Assembly: GCA_003542415.1 (NCBI GenBank)
Contig: DPKR01000074.1
Coordinates: 1 to 17,817 of the forward strand
DNA length: 17,817 bases
Origin: Alphaproteobacteria bacterium
GTDB lineage: Bacteria > Pseudomonadota > Alphaproteobacteria > RF32 > CAG-239
Direction: 5' to 3'
Made by a program: the position numbers and the translations under genes. A model generated the notes under the pieces. That model did no database searches, was not told the DNA's origin, and saw nothing but the letters and a program-made list of their open reading frames with translations. Shown one piece after another: positions 14,978-17,817 of this stretch; positions within the stretch are counted from its first letter, which is position 1; every line of letters starts with the position of its first letter.

Positions 14978-16285
14978 ATGATTAAAAAACTTTTATTACT
15001 AACATTAGCATTAACATTCGTTGCACAAGGTGCTTATTCTGCCGATAAGAAAAAGCAGGAACATACCACCTATGAAATGCTCAACTTGTTCGGTGAGGTT
15101 ATGGAACGCACCAAAATAGGGTATGTTGAAGAAGTTTCTGACCAAGAACTGATTGAACAAGCCTTAAACGGCATGCTTTCATCGCTTGATCCTCACAGCA
15201 GCTATCTTGATGCCGAAAGCTTTAATTATATGTCTGAACAAACAAAAGGCAAGTTTGGCGGTCTCGGCATAGAAGTCACAATGGATAACGGGCTTGTCAA
15301 GGTCGTTTCTCCGATTGATGATACCCCTGCATTCAAAGCAGGTTTAAAAGCCGGCGATTATGTCACACACATTGACGGCGAAACGGTTATCGGGCTTAAC
15401 TTGAACGAAGCTGTTGCTAAAATGCGCGGCAAAATCGGCACAAAAGTTAAATTATCCATCAGACGCGAAGGCGAAAAACCTTTTGATGTGACCTTAAAGC
15501 GCCAAGAAATCAAAATCCAATCCGTCAAAACAGAAATCAAAGATGATGACATTTTATATGTTCGTATCTCCTCATTTACGGAAGATAATGACAAATCAAT
15601 TACCAAAGCCTATGAAAACGCTTCAAAAAAACTGGGCGACAAACTTGCAGGGCTTGTCATTGATGTCAGAAACAATCCGGGCGGACTTTTAGACCAAGCT
15701 GTTGCCGTTTCTGATTTGTTTTTAGATAAAGGCGAAATTGTTTCCACCCGCTCGCGCAACGAACAGGATAATGTCAAATATTCAGCTCATGCCGGCGATA
15801 TTTCAAACGGCTTGCCGATTGTTGTGATTATCAATGAGGGTTCGGCTTCCGCTTCTGAAATCGTCGCAGGTGCGCTGCAAGATCATCATCGTGCCATCAT
15901 TTTGGGCGAAAAATCTTTCGGCAAAGGCTCCGTCCAAACGGTTATTCCGCTTGGTGATTTCGGTGCAATGAGATTAACCACTGCGCGCTATTACACCCCT
16001 TCCGGCAGATCTATTCAAGCCAAAGGCATTGAACCTGATATTGAGGTTTTGCCCGCTGAGGTGAAACCGCTTGAAAATTATGGTTTCGTTTTAAAAGAAT
16101 CTGAGCTGAACGGCGCCCTGAAAAACGATGAACAGGAAGATAAATCGGGTAGCAAAAAATCAAAAGAAAATAAAGATGAAAAAATCGGGGATTATCAACT
16201 CACACGTGCGCTTGATTTGGTTCATGCTTTAAGGCTTTATCAAACAAACATATCATCTGACAAAACAAGTGAGGATCAAAAATAA
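14978..16285 (+). CDS. ctpA: C-terminal processing protease CtpA (S41 family)
   Basis: A 435-residue periplasmic serine protease. Residues 1-21 are a signal peptide (ending AYS). A PDZ domain lies at about 90-175 (FGGLGIEVTMDNGLVKV, GLKAGDYVTHIDG), and the S41 catalytic core follows. The catalytic serine is S291 in NEGSASASEIVAG and the general-base lysine is K316 in GEKSFGKGSVQT, 25 residues apart as in the plant D1 processing protease. VIDVRNNPGGLLDQAV and TARYYTPSGRSIQAKGIEPD are further family marks. The C-terminal tail is a lysine- and glutamate-rich linker. CtpA proteases trim or degrade envelope proteins from the C-terminus, including cell-wall hydrolases in several bacteria, which fits the EnvC-like neighbour. 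GAGGA precedes the ATG by about 7 bases. The stop shares one base with the rppH start. Confidence 0.95.
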   Translation: MIKKLLLLTLALTFVAQGAYSADKKKQEHTTYEMLNLFGEVMERTKIGYVEEVSDQELIEQALNGMLSSLDPHSSYLDAESFNYMSEQTKGKFGGLGIEVTMDNGLVKVVSPIDDTPAFKAGLKAGDYVTHIDGETVIGLNLNEAVAKMRGKIGTKVKLSIRREGEKPFDVTLKRQEIKIQSVKTEIKDDDILYVRISSFTEDNDKSITKAYENASKKLGDKLAGLVIDVRNNPGGLLDQAVAVSDLFLDKGEIVSTRSRNEQDNVKYSAHAGDISNGLPIVVIINEGSASASEIVAGALQDHHRAIILGEKSFGKGSVQTVIPLGDFGAMRLTTARYYTPSGRSIQAKGIEPDIEVLPAEVKPLENYGFVLKESELNGALKNDEQEDKSGSKKSKENKDEKIGDYQLTRALDLVHALRLYQTNISSDKTSEDQK

Positions 16286-16812
16286 TGCCGACTTATCGCA
16301 ATTGCGCCGGAATCATTTTGTTTAATGATAAAGGGAAGGTCTTAATGGGCGCCCGTGCCGATAAAAAGGGCCAGCACTGGCAATTTCCGCAAGGCGGCAT
16401 CGAAGATGGCGAAAAACCTCAGGAGGCAGCTCTTCGCGAATTAAGAGAAGAAACATCTGTCAAATCTGCCGAAATCATCATGAGCCTAAATGAGCCCATA
16501 TCCTACACTTTTCCCAAACCGATCAGAGAAGGCTTAGCCGCCAAAGGCAAAACACACGTCGGGCAAAAAATGTATTGGTTTTTGCTTCATTTCACAGGCC
16601 AAGACAATGAAATCAATGTTCAAACAGAAACGCCTGAATTTAAAGCTTATGAATGGACAGACATCAAAAGCGCCCCCAAACGTATCATCTTTTTCAAAAA
16701 AGGTGTTTATCATCGTGTCTGCCGCATTTTTGAGCCATACATTGAAGCATATATTCATCGCGCAGAATGTTTGGTTGGAAACGTTGAAGATGAAATCAAA
16801 GAAGGGGCTTAA
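16285..16812 (+). CDS. rppH: RNA pyrophosphohydrolase RppH (Nudix)
   Basis: A 175-residue Nudix hydrolase that removes pyrophosphate from the 5' end of primary transcripts and so starts mRNA decay. The N-terminal YRNCAGIILFNDKGKVLMG and WQFPQGGIEDGE are typical of RppH. The Nudix box runs from G37 to V59 (GGIEDGEKPQ, then RELREETSV); the catalytic glutamates E52, E55 and E56 are present, but the glycine near the end of the box is serine (S58). The C-terminal FKKGVYHRVCRIFEPYIE is conserved-looking. The ATG overlaps the ctpA stop by one base, with GAGGA inside ctpA. Its last codons lie within a 20-bp inverted repeat that probably ends transcription. Confidence 0.93.
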   Translation: MPTYRNCAGIILFNDKGKVLMGARADKKGQHWQFPQGGIEDGEKPQEAALRELREETSVKSAEIIMSLNEPISYTFPKPIREGLAAKGKTHVGQKMYWFLLHFTGQDNEINVQTETPEFKAYEWTDIKSAPKRIIFFKKGVYHRVCRIFEPYIEAYIHRAECLVGNVEDEIKEGA

Positions 16813-16836
16813 GATAAAGCCCCTTCTTTGATTTCA
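16791..16836. terminator. 20-bp perfect inverted repeat, likely bidirectional terminator
   Basis: The arms at 16791-16810 and 16817-16836 are perfect reverse complements around a 6-base loop. The inner part is GC-rich (GGGGCTT with AAGCCCC) and the outer part is TTCTTTGATTTCA on either strand, so RNA from both rppH (+) and rpmB (-) would fold into it. The tail is only moderately T-rich. The left arm contains the last rppH codons and the first base of its TAA stop. Confidence 0.8.
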
Positions 16837-16855
16837 ATCATTTGCCGAATATATT

Positions 16856-17140
16856 CTATTTTGTTTTTTTAGCAGCAATTTGTTTCTTAATAGCTTTTGC
16901 TTCAGGTGTCAAATTCTTAGAAGATGTATTTTCCAAATAAGAATCCAAACCACCTTTGTGCTCAATAGAACGCAAAGTTTTAGAGCAAATTTTGAGCTTA
17001 AAAACTTTATTAAGTGTTTCGCTCAAAAGAGAAACAACATGCAAATTCGGCATAAAGCGACGACGTGTGCGGTTGTTTGCGTGGCTGACATTGTTACCGC
17101 TTTGAACGCCAACACCTGTTAAATCACATTTTTTAGCCAT
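16856..17140 (-). CDS. rpmB: 50S ribosomal protein L28
   Basis: A 94-residue L28 that binds 23S rRNA in the large ribosomal subunit. The family start MAKKCDLTGVGVQSGNNVSHANNRT and RRRFMPNLHVVSL are clear, followed by KLKICSKTLRSIEHKGGLDSYL. The C-terminus extends past the usual core with a lysine-rich tail (about 75-94), as in many alphaproteobacterial L28 proteins. AAAGGAT lies about 8 bases upstream of the ATG. The gene stands alone on the minus strand, as L28 often does in this class, with a promoter-like sequence upstream and a shared terminator with rppH downstream. Confidence 0.96.
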   Translation of the reverse strand: MAKKCDLTGVGVQSGNNVSHANNRTRRRFMPNLHVVSLLSETLNKVFKLKICSKTLRSIEHKGGLDSYLENTSSKNLTPEAKAIKKQIAAKKTK

Positions 17141-17182
17141 TTTATTTATCCTTTATCTCAAATAAAAACAAACTTTGTTGCC

Positions 17183-17213
17183 ATTAAATACAGACATTTT
17201 CCCTTTATGTCAA
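17183..17213 (-). promoter_or_regulatory. Promoter-like sequence for rpmB
   Basis: On the minus strand a perfect TTGACA (plus 17208-17213) is followed after 17 bases by TATTTA or after 19 bases by TTTAAT (plus 17183-17190). It lies 45-75 bases upstream of the rpmB ATG. The -35 is strong; the exact -10 is uncertain. Confidence 0.5.
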
Positions 17214-17285
17214 GCAAAATTATTAAAAAAACATAAAAAAAGACTGGTAAAAAATAAAAAACTGATATAAAAAACAAAACACAAT

Positions 17286-17362
17286 GTATCCGTAGCTCAA
17301 TTGGATAGAGTGTTGGCCTCCGACGCCAAAGGTTGCGAGTTCGAACCTCGCCGGATACGCCA
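17286..17362 (+). tRNA. tRNA-Arg (anticodon CCG), CCA encoded
   Basis: A complete 77-base cloverleaf. The acceptor stem GTATCCG pairs with CGGATAC, the D-arm is GCTC...GAGT, the anticodon stem TTGGC pairs with GCCAA around the loop CTCCGAC (anticodon CCG), and the T-arm GCGAG-TTCGAAC-CTCGC is perfect. G73 and an encoded CCA follow. It reads CGG arginine codons. TATAAA at 17266-17271 is a possible -10 element. Confidence 0.95.
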
Positions 17363-17366
17363 AAAC

Positions 17367-17396
17367 AAAAAAACGACCTTTATGGTCGTTTTTTTT
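17367..17396 (+). terminator. Intrinsic terminator after tRNA-Arg
   Basis: ACGACC (17373-17378) pairs with GGTCGT (17384-17389) around a 5-base loop. An upstream A run extends the stem by pairing with the eight T residues that follow. It begins within ten bases of the tRNA CCA end. Confidence 0.88.
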
Positions 17397-17400
17397 GTTT

Positions 17401-17509
17401 GCTTCGGTATTGCGAGGTGAGAACTGTGAAACGAGTGTACTTTAAACGTACACGACCGAACTTAAGTGAATTTTTCTGTACTTAGCTACCAGCTATACGA
17501 ACTTTTCCC
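17401..17509. other. Gene-free stretch with nested inverted repeats
   Basis: This 109-base stretch between the tRNA terminator and the methyltransferase stop has no plausible gene. TTCGGT (17403-17408) pairs with ACCGAA (17455-17460), enclosing GTGTAC (17435-17440) and GTACAC (17448-17453). ACTTAAGT (17460-17467) is a palindrome, and TAGCT-ACC-AGCTA (17483-17495) is a small hairpin. None is followed by a T run, so it does not look like a terminator. It could be a dispersed intergenic repeat or a small RNA; neither can be shown from one copy. Confidence 0.35.
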
Positions 17510-17817
17510 CTATTTTTCGATGATGATGATTTTTTCAGCTGTAATCACATACCCCCAAACAACCTTGTCTCCCTCATTTCGAAGCGCGACGCGTTCTTGA
17601 GAAAGTTTCGAATAGCCGCACTTTTTCAAAAGCGTCATCACATAATCTAAGTTGTGCACAAATCGTCCGGATGGCATCAAAAGAAAGTCGTCGGTCGTAA
17701 ACAAATTTTCAGAAACGCTGAAAACAAACAAACCGCCCAATTCAAGATTGCTTGCCACATTTTCAAACACCACACGCAAATCGCCGAAATATGTCAACAC
17801 ATCTGCCGCAGTAATGA
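17510..17817 (-). CDS. SAM-dependent methyltransferase, C-terminal part (5' end outside window)
   Basis: The frame is open to the window edge, so only the last 102 or so residues are seen, and the GTG at 17800 is not the real start. ADVLTYFGDLRVVFENVASNLELGGLFVFSVSE is the late part of a class I methyltransferase fold, with the usual acidic strand and LxxGG turn before the next strand. The following SGRFVHNLDYVMTLLKKCGY and the final WGYVITAEK fit a family often fused to N-terminal TPR repeats. The substrate is unknown, and whether a TPR region exists lies outside the window. Confidence 0.7.
   Translation of the reverse strand, partial: ITAADVLTYFGDLRVVFENVASNLELGGLFVFSVSENLFTTDDFLLMPSGRFVHNLDYVMTLLKKCGYSKLSQERVALRNEGDKVVWGYVITAEKIIIIEK

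Noticed and set aside
17476..17509. Terminator for the methyltransferase gene at the TAGCT hairpin
   Set aside because: On the minus strand the hairpin is followed by AGAAAAATTC, not by a T run.
1..17817. CRISPR array, insertion sequence, prophage or toxin-antitoxin module
   Set aside because: No regularly spaced repeats, transposase or integrase motifs, or paired small toxin and antitoxin genes were found on either strand.

Overview
The window reads as a compact, AT-rich alphaproteobacterial chromosome segment. The main support is gene order: miaB, a PhoH-like ATPase, ybeY and lnt, followed by a PraR-type XRE regulator and trmB, all on the minus strand, is a rearranged form of a block I know from Alphaproteobacteria. 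The gpmI - EnvC-like - ctpA - rppH run on the plus strand is also typical of that class. The low GC and dense packing would fit an uncultured gut or host-associated alphaproteobacterium, but that placement is inference.

Layout. Positions 1-2699 (+) are the end of a surface-polysaccharide locus: a glycosyltransferase cut by the window edge, a GT-A family 2 glycosyltransferase and a single-module KpsC/KpsS-like Kdo transferase, tightly spaced. Positions 2841-3585 (+) hold a small His/Cys-rich protein and an Hsp20 chaperone. Positions 3582-5425 (-) hold truA, whose stop overlaps the hsp20 stop, and a Gfo/Idh/MocA dehydrogenase resembling GnnA, with an intrinsic terminator between them. Positions 5582-5998 (+) encode a small secreted protein of unknown function. 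Positions 6214-11946 (-) are the miaB-phoH-ybeY-lnt operon plus the XRE regulator and trmB. The regulator has its own promoter-like sequence, and the run ends in an intrinsic terminator. Positions 12125-16812 (+) are gpmI, an EnvC-like murein hydrolase activator, the CtpA protease and RppH, with gaps of 0, 15 and -1 bases. A 20-bp perfect inverted repeat follows and probably serves both rppH and the convergent rpmB. tRNA-Arg(CCG) with its terminator, a roughly 110-base gene-free stretch rich in inverted repeats, and the 3' part of a methyltransferase gene close the window.

How the genes fit together. Most of the window is housekeeping: tRNA modification (TruA, TrmB, MiaB), ribosome and RNA maturation (YbeY, PhoH-like, RppH, L28), and envelope building (Lnt, EnvC-like, CtpA, possibly GnnA-type lipid A sugar synthesis and a Kdo-linked glycan). 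I see no mobile element, CRISPR array, defence system or evident new multi-gene system. The points most worth a second look are the His/Cys-rich partner of Hsp20, a 20-residue tandem C-terminal repeat in the glycosyltransferase whose motif reappears in its neighbours, the terminator built into the end of rppH, a 14-bp direct repeat between miaB and phoH, and the structured stretch after the tRNA.
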